A stretch of 64,000 nucleotides of DNA from assembly GCA_048262255.1 (NCBI GenBank), contig JBLXFH010000001.1, positions 434,001 through 498,000 of the forward strand. Reading direction: 5' to 3'. Under the pieces are notes generated by a model, which was given only the letters and a program-made list of their open reading frames with translations, was not told the DNA's origin and did no database searches. Origin of the DNA: JABMNT01 sp048262255 (lineage in GTDB: Bacteria; Pseudomonadota; Alphaproteobacteria; Rhodospirillales; Casp-alpha2). Of this stretch, positions 33,819 to 42,876 are shown in pieces (position 1 is the first letter of the stretch; each line of letters starts with the position of its first letter). The translations under genes were made by a program, and so were the position numbers.

Positions 33819-34729
33819 GTCTTTTCGCCCTTGATCATGGTTCCGGCGCCGCCGGGTGTGAAAAATTCCACCAGAATGGCATGCGGAATACGACCATCAC
33901 TGATCACCGCCGCTTCTACGCCCTGATCGACGGCATCCAGACACGTCTCGACCTTCGGGATCATGCCACCGGAAATGGTCCCATCGGCTATGGCGGCACG
34001 CGCCTGTTCGGCTGTCATTTCGACAATCAGTTTGCCCGACTTGTCGAGAACGCCGCTGACATCGGTCAGCATGATCAGGCGTTTGGCATCCAGCGCAGCG
34101 GCAATGGCGCCAGCGGCCGTATCGGCATTAATATTGAGCGTTTCGCCGTTCGGACCAACGCCAATGGGCGCGATCACCGGCGTGATGTCCGACGTTTCGA
34201 AACATTTCAGAATATGCGGATCGATAACGTCGGGCTCGCCAACCAACCCCAGATCGAGAACCTTCTCGATATTGGAGTCTTCATCGCGCTTTGTCCGCAC
34301 CAGTTTTTTGGCCCGGATCAGATTGCTGTCCTTGCCGCACAATCCGGCAGCCCGGCCACCCGCTTCATTGATCGCTGAAACGATTTCCTTATTGATGGAG
34401 CCGGCCAGCACCATCTCGACGATGCGCACCGTTTCTTCATCGGTAACGCGCAGGCCGTCGATAAATTCGGATTTGACGTTGAGACGGTCCAGCATGGCGC
34501 CAATTTGTGGCCCGCCACCATGCACAACAATGGGGTTCAGCCCGACCTGACGCAGCAAGACCACATCACGGGCGAACAGCTTCGCCATTTCCGGGTCGCC
34601 CATGGCGTGCCCGCCGTATTTGATAACGACGGTCTTGTCGGAATAGCGCTTCATATAGGGCAGCGCTTCGGACAGCAGCTTCGCCTGCTCCAGCCATTGC
34701 GCCCCGTGCGATGTATTTTCGTTTTTCAT
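33815..34729 (-). CDS. argB: Acetylglutamate kinase
   Basis: 304 aa. Amino-acid kinase fold with K-Y-G-G-H-A-M near the N-terminus, V-H-G-G-G-P-Q-I and the C-terminal G-G-M-I-P-K-V nucleotide motif. It catalyses the second step of arginine synthesis. In many relatives argB follows engB directly; here about 1.8 kb of accessory genes intervene. It overlaps the convergent dehydrogenase by 4 bp. Confidence 0.96.
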   Translation of the reverse strand: MKNENTSHGAQWLEQAKLLSEALPYMKRYSDKTVVIKYGGHAMGDPEMAKLFARDVVLLRQVGLNPIVVHGGGPQIGAMLDRLNVKSEFIDGLRVTDEETVRIVEMVLAGSINKEIVSAINEAGGRAAGLCGKDSNLIRAKKLVRTKRDEDSNIEKVLDLGLVGEPDVIDPHILKCFETSDITPVIAPIGVGPNGETLNINADTAAGAIAAALDAKRLIMLTDVSGVLDKSGKLIVEMTAEQARAAIADGTISGGMIPKVETCLDAVDQGVEAAVISDGRIPHAILVEFFTPGGAGTMIKGEKT

Positions 34730-34799
34730 GGCAGGGAACTTAACTCAGATATTCTGGGACTGCCAGAGAGGAATTCCGACAGAGATTTTACTCCACTTT

Positions 34800-35210
34800 T
34801 TAGACTGCCATGGTCTTATACGAGAGTAAAAGATGGATAAACGGGAATAATGCAGACAACCAGATAATTAAGACAACACGGAATGACAATAGAAAGACGT
34901 AAATAAGCCCGGCCATCATATGCAACAGAATCACGAGTATCCCGAACAATGCGTGTAAGGGGCTATAAAAGGTCTCGAATGGGCGATCTTCATGAACTGG
35001 GTATCCCGGTTCCGTATAACTTGGGCTATAACTGATATAGCCAAAACTGATATAGCCAATAATCGCAATCAGATGCAGCAATAGGCACAGAGTGACGGAA
35101 GTCAGCAGAAACCATTTCGCAACCTGATGAGTTCTGAACAAGTCTGCCAGCGCCTTCCAGCCGAAATTCCGTACCCACCAGCCACCTACGGCGGTCCAAG
35201 TTTTTTCCAT
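34800..35210 (-). CDS. Small membrane protein of unknown function
   Basis: 136 aa. Membrane segments around residues 32-56 and 86-128 (probably three in total) are separated by a Tyr/Pro/Glu-rich loop, with a short internal duplication G-Y-I-S-F-G-Y-I-S-Y. Base composition is AT-rich. It lies just downstream of the peptidoglycan-binding protein's interrupted frame on the same strand. Small membrane proteins next to peptidoglycan-targeting effectors are often immunity proteins, but I have no sequence motif to prove it. Confidence 0.6.
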   Translation of the reverse strand: MEKTWTAVGGWWVRNFGWKALADLFRTHQVAKWFLLTSVTLCLLLHLIAIIGYISFGYISYSPSYTEPGYPVHEDRPFETFYSPLHALFGILVILLHMMAGLIYVFLLSFRVVLIIWLSALFPFIHLLLSYKTMAV

Positions 35211-35336
35211 TTTTCACACCAATCATGATGTTCACGAAACGTCGAAAATTGACCGCCCCCCAAAGGTCAATCCTCAGATACACTCTAATGTATCATAAAG
35301 TTTATTGATTTTATTATATATATATCTTTGATTGTA

Positions 35337-36389
35337 CTATTTTCCATTTTTTTTGTCCTGGCGAAGGAAATACCGATCCCGCACATAGGGCCAGATATCC
35401 CAGAGCGTATGATCTAATGGGGATTTTTCAGAACCCGCAAAATTATATGTCCCCTTCAATAGGGAGTCGGTCACAACAGCGCCATTTCCTTAATTAAAAA
35501 CAATCTCCCGGCCATCGGGATGCTCGAAGACGAGGTGCTTGCTGCCGACAATCGGATTGTCGATGCTGACAATCGGAATGTCGGGAATTCGGTCTCCTAA
35601 AAGACGTATATGTTTCCTCTCTTTCTGGTGAAAATTAGCTTTATCATCCGGTCGCAATTCAAACCCCTGAACAACTGCGGCACCGATTGTGTCCGGCAGA
35701 GGAGAATTGCGTGCTTCGCGAACCTCTTCAATTTGCGCATTCGTCAAAGGGCCGATCTCCTTCACATCTTCAATCCGGGGACGGAACCCTTTGCTGGTGA
35801 GCCATTTATTCAGGCTGTCATATTCCAGAAAAAATTCCGGCAACCCGGTTTTCGGGTTGATTGTCGCGCCATCGGTGATCCGGTGCAAAAGCTCGGCTTC
35901 TTCGGGCGTTAAATGGGCCAGTATGGTGTCGCCATTACGCCCCATCGCTAGCAAGGTTTCCGCTGCCTGCCGGACGTTATCTGATTTTCCCGGCGGCGCG
36001 ACAGAGGCCCGCAGCGCGGCCACGGTTGGACCATCCGGATTAATTAAGCCATCCGTCCTCAGACCTTGTTGTTTCTGAAATTCTGTTATGGCCTGATGAA
36101 GCCGCTCGCCATAATAACCCGTTGGACCGTTGGTTTTGGAGGTATCCAGAAAACCCGTCTGCGCCAGCATGCCTTCGATTTTTGCCACATCATCGCGCTG
36201 GTTACGGGCCCCACCACCGACGCTTGATGCAAGCAATGTCGGATGGCCGTGGTCGAAAGACGGGCGCTGCCGGTCACGGGTGCCCGCCAACCGCCCGAAC
36301 GGATCGCGCGGCTCGACCCACCGGCCCCGGCCCACCCGTCCCATACGATCTGGTACGTAGGCGCGATTGGAAAATTGAGGATGTGTCAT
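35337..36389 (-). pseudogene. Peptidoglycan-binding protein interrupted by an in-frame TAA
   Basis: The first open part, 36389-35490, gives 299 aa from ATG 36389 (AAGGAG seven bases upstream). A basic, Pro-rich N-terminus precedes a PG_binding_1 domain at about residues 66-128 (D-D-V-A-K-I-E-G-M-L ... F-Q-K-Q-Q-G-L-R-T-D-G), then an alpha/beta C-terminal region. The TAA at 35492-35490 is followed in the same frame by 50 more codons up to a TAG at 35337. These look coding (G-N-G-A-V-V-T-D-S-L-L-K-G-T-Y-N-F-A, then H-T-L-W-D-I-W-P-Y). I read this as one gene with a nonsense mutation. The 299-aa product may still be made. Confidence 0.6.
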
Positions 36390-36415
36390 ACTTGAACTCC
36401 TTATGTCGTGACATA

Positions 36416-36448
36416 CAAAAAAACCGCCCCGGAAATCCGTGGACGGTT
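36416..36448 (-). terminator. Rho-independent terminator after engB
   Basis: On the minus strand AACCGTCC pairs with GG(GG)CGGTT around a 10-base loop, followed by seven T. It lies between engB and the peptidoglycan-binding gene, so the rpmH-to-engB transcript should end here. Confidence 0.75.
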
Positions 36449-36576
36449 GATATATCGGCAAAGTTTCGACAGCACTGAGTTAAGAACGCAAGGCGCAAAA
36501 AGCCTGCCGTAAAAACAATAAAGCAGAAACTTAGGGAAAAATCACGAAAATTATCCCTTAAAAGGAATAAAAACCT

Positions 36577-37224
36577 TTATTGTTCAGTCAACGTAGCCAG
36601 CAAGGCACGCAGTTCGGCGATGCCATGACCCTTGCGGGAGCTTGTTTTCGGGATGATGGGGTGGGCCGCCGGATGTTTGCTGATTTCCTGCGTGATCTTG
36701 CCTTCAAGATCTTCCAGATAACCGGCTTTCACCTTATCGACCTTGGTCAGCACCACCTGATAGGGCTGCGCCGCATTGTCGAGCATGGCCATGACGCCGC
36801 GGTCCGATTCTTTCAAACCATGACGGGAATCAATGAGCACGCAGGTCCGGCGCAAATTGGCGCGGCCCTTGAGGTAGGCATCAACTAGGCCCGTCCATTG
36901 CTTGACTTGTGCTTTCGAGACCCGGGCATAACCATAACCCGGCAAATCGGCGAGCATCATTTGCTCACCTAAATTAAAGAAATTGATTTCGCGCGTACGG
37001 CCCGGTGTGTTTGAGGTGCGGGCCAGGGTGTTCTGGCGGACCAGCGCGTTCAACAGGCTCGATTTCCCCACATTGGAGCGTCCGGCAAAGGCGATCTCCG
37101 GCAAGCTGCCGTCAGGCACCTGCTCCAGCTTGACGCAGCCCAGAACAAACTGACAGGGCTGTTCAAACAGCACCCGCCCACGCTCCAGCAGCACCGGGTC
37201 TTCGAGATCATACTCAGTTGCCAT
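36577..37224 (-). CDS. engB: Ribosome biogenesis GTP-binding protein EngB (YihA/YsxC)
   Basis: 215 aa. G1 motif G-R-S-N-V-G-K-S-S, G2 T-R, G3 D-L-P-G-Y-G, G4 T-K-V-D and the EngB-typical G-R-T-R-E-I-N-F-F are all visible. Essential GTPase for large-subunit assembly. It follows yidC in the conserved rpmH-rnpA-yidD-yidC-engB order. Confidence 0.95.
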   Translation of the reverse strand: MATEYDLEDPVLLERGRVLFEQPCQFVLGCVKLEQVPDGSLPEIAFAGRSNVGKSSLLNALVRQNTLARTSNTPGRTREINFFNLGEQMMLADLPGYGYARVSKAQVKQWTGLVDAYLKGRANLRRTCVLIDSRHGLKESDRGVMAMLDNAAQPYQVVLTKVDKVKAGYLEDLEGKITQEISKHPAAHPIIPKTSSRKGHGIAELRALLATLTEQ

Positions 37225-37246
37225 GGTCTGGCCGTATCCTTGAATG

Positions 37247-37267
37247 AAGGCCCGAACCCCGGGCCTT
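37247..37267. other. Intercistronic hairpin yidC-engB
   Basis: Perfect 8-bp stem AAGGCCCG/CGGGCCTT with a 5-base loop between yidC and engB. There is no T tract; it may be a processing or partial-termination site. Confidence 0.4.
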
Positions 37268-37282
37268 AAATGAAGCGCCGCC

Positions 37283-39040
37283 CTATTGCAGCGCTTCCTT
37301 GCCGGTAATTCCCATGCGCCGCATGATCAGCCATTGCTGCGCCATGGAGAGCGTGTTGTTCCAGGCCCAGTAAATCACCAGTCCGGCCGGGAAAGCCGCC
37401 AGCAGGAAGGTGAAGATGATCGGCAGGAACATGAAGATTTTGGCCTGTACCGGGTCCGTTGGCTGCGGGTTGAGCTTTTGCTGCAGGAACATACTAACGC
37501 CCATGATAAGCGGCCATACACCAATCATCAAAAAGTCCGGCGGTGTAAAGGGTAGCAACCCGAACAGATTAAAGATGGTGGTCGGATCGGGTGCCGACAA
37601 ATCCTGAATCCAGCCAAAGAACGGGGCATGGCGCATCTCGATGGTTACGAACAACACCTTATAAAGGGCGAAGAACACCGGGATTTGCACCAGAATGGGC
37701 AAACAGCCCGACGCCGGATTGACCTTTTCCTTTTTATAAAGCGCCATCATTTCCTGATTGAGCTTCATTTTGTCATCACCGAAGCGTTCACGCATCTGGG
37801 TCATTTTCGGCGCCAGCTTTTTCATCTTGCTCATGGACACATAGGATTTGTTGGCCAGCGGAAACAGAATGGCCTTGATGCCCACCGTCAGCAGCAAAAT
37901 GGAAACACCCAGATTGAGAACGTGGTCGTTAATCCACAACAATGCATAAAACATCGGTTTGGTCAGGAAATAGAACCAGCCGAAATCAATCGCCAGATCA
38001 AACTGTTCGACGCCGAGTTGCTCTTCATAGGCATCGAGCTGTTTGACTTCCTTGGCACCAGCGAAAAAGTGGCTTTCCGTCGTGATGGAGCCGCCAGTCA
38101 CGACCGCCTGCTGGGGGCCCAGAAAATCAACCTGATACATATCGACAAGGCCCTGCATACGGTGCAGATAACGCGTGTCCGATTGCTGCTTCTGGTCGGG
38201 GATCAGGGCTGTCAGCCAGTATTTGTCCGTAATGCCAATCCAGCCGCCGGTCGATTTCTGCTTAACCTGGCCCTGATCTTTCAAATCATCGTAATCGATT
38301 TCGGAGAGGGTTTTGTCAGAGACTCCGAGCAACCCTTCATGCAGGATATAGAACCCGGTGGTGTCCGGCGTGCCGCGACGCGACACCAGACCATAGGGAT
38401 TGAGCGCCGCTGTCTGACCGCTGGTATTTTCCACCGTTTGCGTAACCGTAAACATGAAATTCTTATCGATGGCATAGGTCCGCTTGAACAACAGGCCTTC
38501 ACCGTTGTCCCAGCTCAGGGTCACAGGCGCCTCCGGTGTCAGAGTCTGGCCATTGGACGACCAGACCGTATCCTGCCCCGGCACCTTGACGCCCTGCGCA
38601 CCAACCCAGCCGAACTGCGCGTAATAACCGCCATCAGCGCCTTTTGGCGACAATAGAATGATTTCCGGGCTGCCCTCTTCCAATTCTTCCCGGTAATCAA
38701 TCAGCGTCAGATCATCAATACGTCCACCGGTCAGGGCAATGGAGCCATGCAGGCGCGGCGTATTGATCTTGACCCGGTTATTGCGGGCCAGGATATCGGC
38801 GCGGGTCAAGCCATCGACAGGAACTGCGACGGTTCCCGGAATAACCGGAGCCACATTTCCTGTGCTCTGGACCGCAGGCAGATTGCCGGGCGTTTGTCCG
38901 GGGGTCGGCTGTGGAAGGCTTTGATCCGTCTGGGCAACTTGCGGCGGCGGTGGGCGGGTCGCGTCAAAATAAACCTGAAAGCCAAGCAGGATGGCAATCG
39001 ACAGAACGATCGCCAGAATCATATTTTTATTGTCAATCAT
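37283..39040 (-). CDS. yidC: Membrane protein insertase YidC
   Basis: 585 aa from ATG 39040, which overlaps the yidD stop. One N-terminal membrane segment, a large periplasmic beta-supersandwich domain (about 60-340), then the five-helix insertase core with the M-K-K-L-A-P-K-M cytoplasmic loop and N-P-A-S-G-C-L-P. It inserts inner-membrane proteins with or without SecYEG. Confidence 0.96.
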   Translation of the reverse strand: MIDNKNMILAIVLSIAILLGFQVYFDATRPPPPQVAQTDQSLPQPTPGQTPGNLPAVQSTGNVAPVIPGTVAVPVDGLTRADILARNNRVKINTPRLHGSIALTGGRIDDLTLIDYREELEEGSPEIILLSPKGADGGYYAQFGWVGAQGVKVPGQDTVWSSNGQTLTPEAPVTLSWDNGEGLLFKRTYAIDKNFMFTVTQTVENTSGQTAALNPYGLVSRRGTPDTTGFYILHEGLLGVSDKTLSEIDYDDLKDQGQVKQKSTGGWIGITDKYWLTALIPDQKQQSDTRYLHRMQGLVDMYQVDFLGPQQAVVTGGSITTESHFFAGAKEVKQLDAYEEQLGVEQFDLAIDFGWFYFLTKPMFYALLWINDHVLNLGVSILLLTVGIKAILFPLANKSYVSMSKMKKLAPKMTQMRERFGDDKMKLNQEMMALYKKEKVNPASGCLPILVQIPVFFALYKVLFVTIEMRHAPFFGWIQDLSAPDPTTIFNLFGLLPFTPPDFLMIGVWPLIMGVSMFLQQKLNPQPTDPVQAKIFMFLPIIFTFLLAAFPAGLVIYWAWNNTLSMAQQWLIMRRMGITGKEALQ

Positions 39041-39333
39041 TTGACGGGGAAAACCTTCTCGTGGGGATGTGCTTGGCAACCAGCGCCTTCGCAGCTCTCT
39101 GTTTCAGGGACCGGATCATATCCGAAGCCGCCAAAGGGATGGCAACGTAAAAGACGCCTTAGCGCAAGCCAGGACCCGGCAAACGGGCCATGACGTTCCA
39201 AAGCGGTCAGGGTATAGGCCGAACAGGTCGGTTCGAACCGACAGCTCCCGGCCAGGATCGGCGAGACCAGAAGCTGATATCCTCTGACCAACAGCCGAAG
39301 CGGAAAATTAAGCCCTTTCGTCAACCATCTCAT
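39037..39333 (-). CDS. yidD: Membrane protein insertion efficiency factor YidD
   Basis: 98 aa. The YidD core has the Cys pattern G-S-C-R-F-E-P-T-C-S-A-Y and R-C-H-P-F-G-G-F-G-Y-D-P-V-P, with an amphipathic N-terminal helix. It couples to yidC through an ATGA overlap. Confidence 0.93.
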   Translation of the reverse strand: MRWLTKGLNFPLRLLVRGYQLLVSPILAGSCRFEPTCSAYTLTALERHGPFAGSWLALRRLLRCHPFGGFGYDPVPETESCEGAGCQAHPHEKVFPVK

Positions 39334-39342
39334 GACGCGTTC

Positions 39343-39759
39343 TTAATCTTTCCCTAGGGGGCGCTTATCAGCTTTCAGCTTTTTAAGCGCCGTTTGCAAA
39401 TCTCTTATCAAAGCCGGAAAAGGACGCTTGATCGTGCCCATCCGACCGATAATCACCAAATCCAGTCCACAGGCCACAGAATCCGGCAAAACCGCATCCG
39501 CCACAGCCCGAAGACGCCGACGCACGCGGTTTCTAATGACCGCGTTGCCGACCTTTTTAGTCACGGTAAAGCCGACGCGAACTGCGTCGGCTTCCATATC
39601 GTCCACGACTTCCTGCGAAGTGCGTTTGCGCACCTGCAGAACAAGTCCACCGGTCGCCCACTTCTGGCCCTGTCTGGCGGCCCGCAAAAACTCCCGTCGA
39701 TGCTTCAACCTCCGTAAAGGTCGGGCAGGGAGTGATTGATCAGGACTCAACGGGGCCAA
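39343..39759 (-). CDS. rnpA: Ribonuclease P protein component
   Basis: Up to 138 aa. The family block L-K-H-R-R-E-F-L-R-A-A and the RNA-binding R-N-R-V-R-R-R-L-R-A-V are present. No ATG precedes the conserved start; TTG at 39759 or TTG at 39750 are the candidates, so the N-terminus is uncertain. The protein subunit of RNase P matures tRNA 5' ends. It follows rpmH by 23 bases or slightly more. Confidence 0.93.
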   Translation of the reverse strand: MAPLSPDQSLPARPLRRLKHRREFLRAARQGQKWATGGLVLQVRKRTSQEVVDDMEADAVRVGFTVTKKVGNAVIRNRVRRRLRAVADAVLPDSVACGLDLVIIGRMGTIKRPFPALIRDLQTALKKLKADKRPLGKD

Positions 39760-39782
39760 ACGTAGAGCGTCTGGCTCAGCAC

Positions 39783-39917
39783 TTAAGCCGACAGACGTTT
39801 ACGCCCTTTGGCGCGCCGGTTGGCGAGAATGTTCCGCCCACCAACGGTGGACATCCGGCTCCGAAAACCATGGCGACGCTTACGAACTATTTTACTTGGC
39901 TGAAACGTGCGTTTCAC
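39783..39917 (-). CDS. rpmH: 50S ribosomal protein L34 (GTG start)
   Basis: 44 aa: K-R-T-F-Q-P-S-K-I-V near the N-terminus, R-R-H-G-F-R-S-R-M-S-T-V-G-G in the middle and K-G-R-K-R-L-S-A at the C-terminus, the full canonical L34 length. The start codon is GTG at 39917 with AGGAG 7 bases upstream. First gene of the rpmH-rnpA-yidD-yidC-engB operon. Confidence 0.95.
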   Translation of the reverse strand: MKRTFQPSKIVRKRRHGFRSRMSTVGGRNILANRRAKGRKRLSA

Positions 39918-39946
39918 GATCCTGCTCCTACTATGAATTTTCCCGG

Positions 39947-39975
39947 TGTATAAGCACTCGCAAGAGGGAAGTCAA
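39947..39975 (-). promoter_or_regulatory. Promoter of the rpmH operon
   Basis: On the minus strand TTGACT (39975-39970), a 17-base spacer, TATACA (39952-39947), about 30 bases before the rpmH start codon. Near-consensus for the housekeeping sigma factor. Confidence 0.7.
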
Positions 39976-40155
39976 CGCTACTGACGCAACAATCCCGTTT
40001 CTCCAAAACAGGCCCTTCGTCTTCCCTGCCGATAGGGTCCCCGGATAAAAAACCGGCCCAACCGTCGTCGAATTTTCTCCGAGCCATTGGGCGGCCTGTT
40101 CGCTATAAAGAGTCCGGCACCTCCTAGACTTTCATAAAATCTCTCAGGACCACTT

Positions 40156-41376
40156 ATGCCCACAGGGACACCAACCATCGCATTTATGCGCCGGGAATGG
40201 CGGTTTTTGCTGTTTGGGGCGTTGGTCATGTTTTGGACCAGCCCCGGCCAGACCTATTTGATCTCGCTGTTCGGCGATCAACTGCGCCACGACTTTGATC
40301 TGAGCCACAGCGATTTCGGGTTGATTTACACACTGGCCACCCTGACCAGCGCGGCGCTTCTTTGGCCAGGCGGGCGGCTGGTCGATAAATTGCGCCTGGC
40401 AAAATTCGTCTGGTGGGTCTGTGCGCTCATGGTCGTCGGCGCGATGACCTTCTCACTGGTCCAGGGGCCCATCTCCCTGTTTTTCGGTATCCTGTTCGTG
40501 CGTTTTCTGGGCCAGGGGATGATGTCGCATATTGCCGTCACCGCCATGGCCCGGCGCTATCAGGCCGAACGGGGCCGTGCCATCGCCATCGCCGGGTTTG
40601 GCTTTCCAATCGGTGAGGGCATCTTTCCACCGCTGATCACCATCGGCCTGACCCTGACCAGCTGGCAAAACATCTGGATCGGCATGGGGATTGCCGCCGC
40701 CGTCATGCTGCTGCCGACCGTGCCCTTTCTCCTGAAGCGCACCGCCGGACAGGACGGTCAGGGCCCGAATGCCCTGGCTGGCAAAACCGACCTGCAACGA
40801 CAATGGACCCGGGGCGAAATGCTGCGCGACAGGCGGTTTTTTATGATCGCGCCACTGATCATGACCATGTCGGCCATTTTCACCGGCATTATCTTTCACC
40901 AGGCGCATATCATCGCCAACGTCAAAGGCTGGGACTTTCTCTGGTGGAGTGTGTGTTTTTCTGGTTTCGCGGTTTGTCAGGTCATGGGCAGCTTTTCAGC
41001 TGGCTGGCTGGTCGATCGCATTTCGGCGCGACGCATAGCCCCTTTTGTCCTGATGCCTTTTGCAGTCTCGCTGGTCATTCTTGGTTTCGGCCAGCACGAA
41101 TACTGGGCCATCGCCATCATGGCCTGCATGGGACTGAGCGCAGGCGCCACCAATCCCACCTTCTCGTCTTTATGGGCCGAGCTTTACGGCACCGAACATC
41201 TGGGCGCCATTCGGGCTGCGGGTTCCGTTCTTTCCGTTTTTGCCTCGGCTCTCGGCCCGGTTATCATTGGCTGGGCCCTGGACGCCAGCGTCTCCGTCGT
41301 CACGATCACCCTGATCTCCCTGCTTATCACCCTGTTGACAAGCACCTTGTCCGCGATTGGCCTGCGTCGGGCCTGA
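40156..41376 (+). CDS. MFS transporter
   Basis: 406 aa with about twelve membrane helices and the MFS motif A-like G-x-x-x-D-K/R (P-G-G-R-L-V-D-K-L-R) between helices 2 and 3, repeated in the second half as A-G-W-L-V-D-R-I. Start set by CAGGA. It resembles monocarboxylate / oxalate-formate type MFS in the S-P-G-Q-T-Y-L-I-S region; the substrate is unknown. Confidence 0.87.
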   Translation: MPTGTPTIAFMRREWRFLLFGALVMFWTSPGQTYLISLFGDQLRHDFDLSHSDFGLIYTLATLTSAALLWPGGRLVDKLRLAKFVWWVCALMVVGAMTFSLVQGPISLFFGILFVRFLGQGMMSHIAVTAMARRYQAERGRAIAIAGFGFPIGEGIFPPLITIGLTLTSWQNIWIGMGIAAAVMLLPTVPFLLKRTAGQDGQGPNALAGKTDLQRQWTRGEMLRDRRFFMIAPLIMTMSAIFTGIIFHQAHIIANVKGWDFLWWSVCFSGFAVCQVMGSFSAGWLVDRISARRIAPFVLMPFAVSLVILGFGQHEYWAIAIMACMGLSAGATNPTFSSLWAELYGTEHLGAIRAAGSVLSVFASALGPVIIGWALDASVSVVTITLISLLITLLTSTLSAIGLRRA

Positions 41377-41492
41377 CAGGTTTCCGGGCCTTCTGTAGAC
41401 AGATTGCTTGCTCACCGCCCCATTCGCTGCTAAACCCCCCCCTCAACGCTTATATAAACCTTTCTTTATATGTCAAACTCAGGAGCTACTGA

Positions 41493-42785
<1,293 letters not shown>

Positions 42786-42808
42786 GCTCAAGACCAAGTC
42801 AAATGTGT

Positions 42809-42833
42809 AAACGGCCCCATCGCGGGGCCGTTT
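42809..42833 (+). terminator. Terminator after ahcY
   Basis: Perfect 10-bp stem AAACGGCCCC/GGGGCCGTTT with a 5-base loop; short T tail. Confidence 0.75.
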
Positions 42834-42876
42834 CGCTATCTGGCTCTTGCTCCGGGCAAGGCGAGCAGAGTAATCT

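Noticed and set aside
41390..41492. SAH or SAM riboswitch before ahcY
   Set aside because: Only a short AT stem and a weak TCAG/CTGA hairpin over the SD are present; the conserved cores of these riboswitches are not recognisable.
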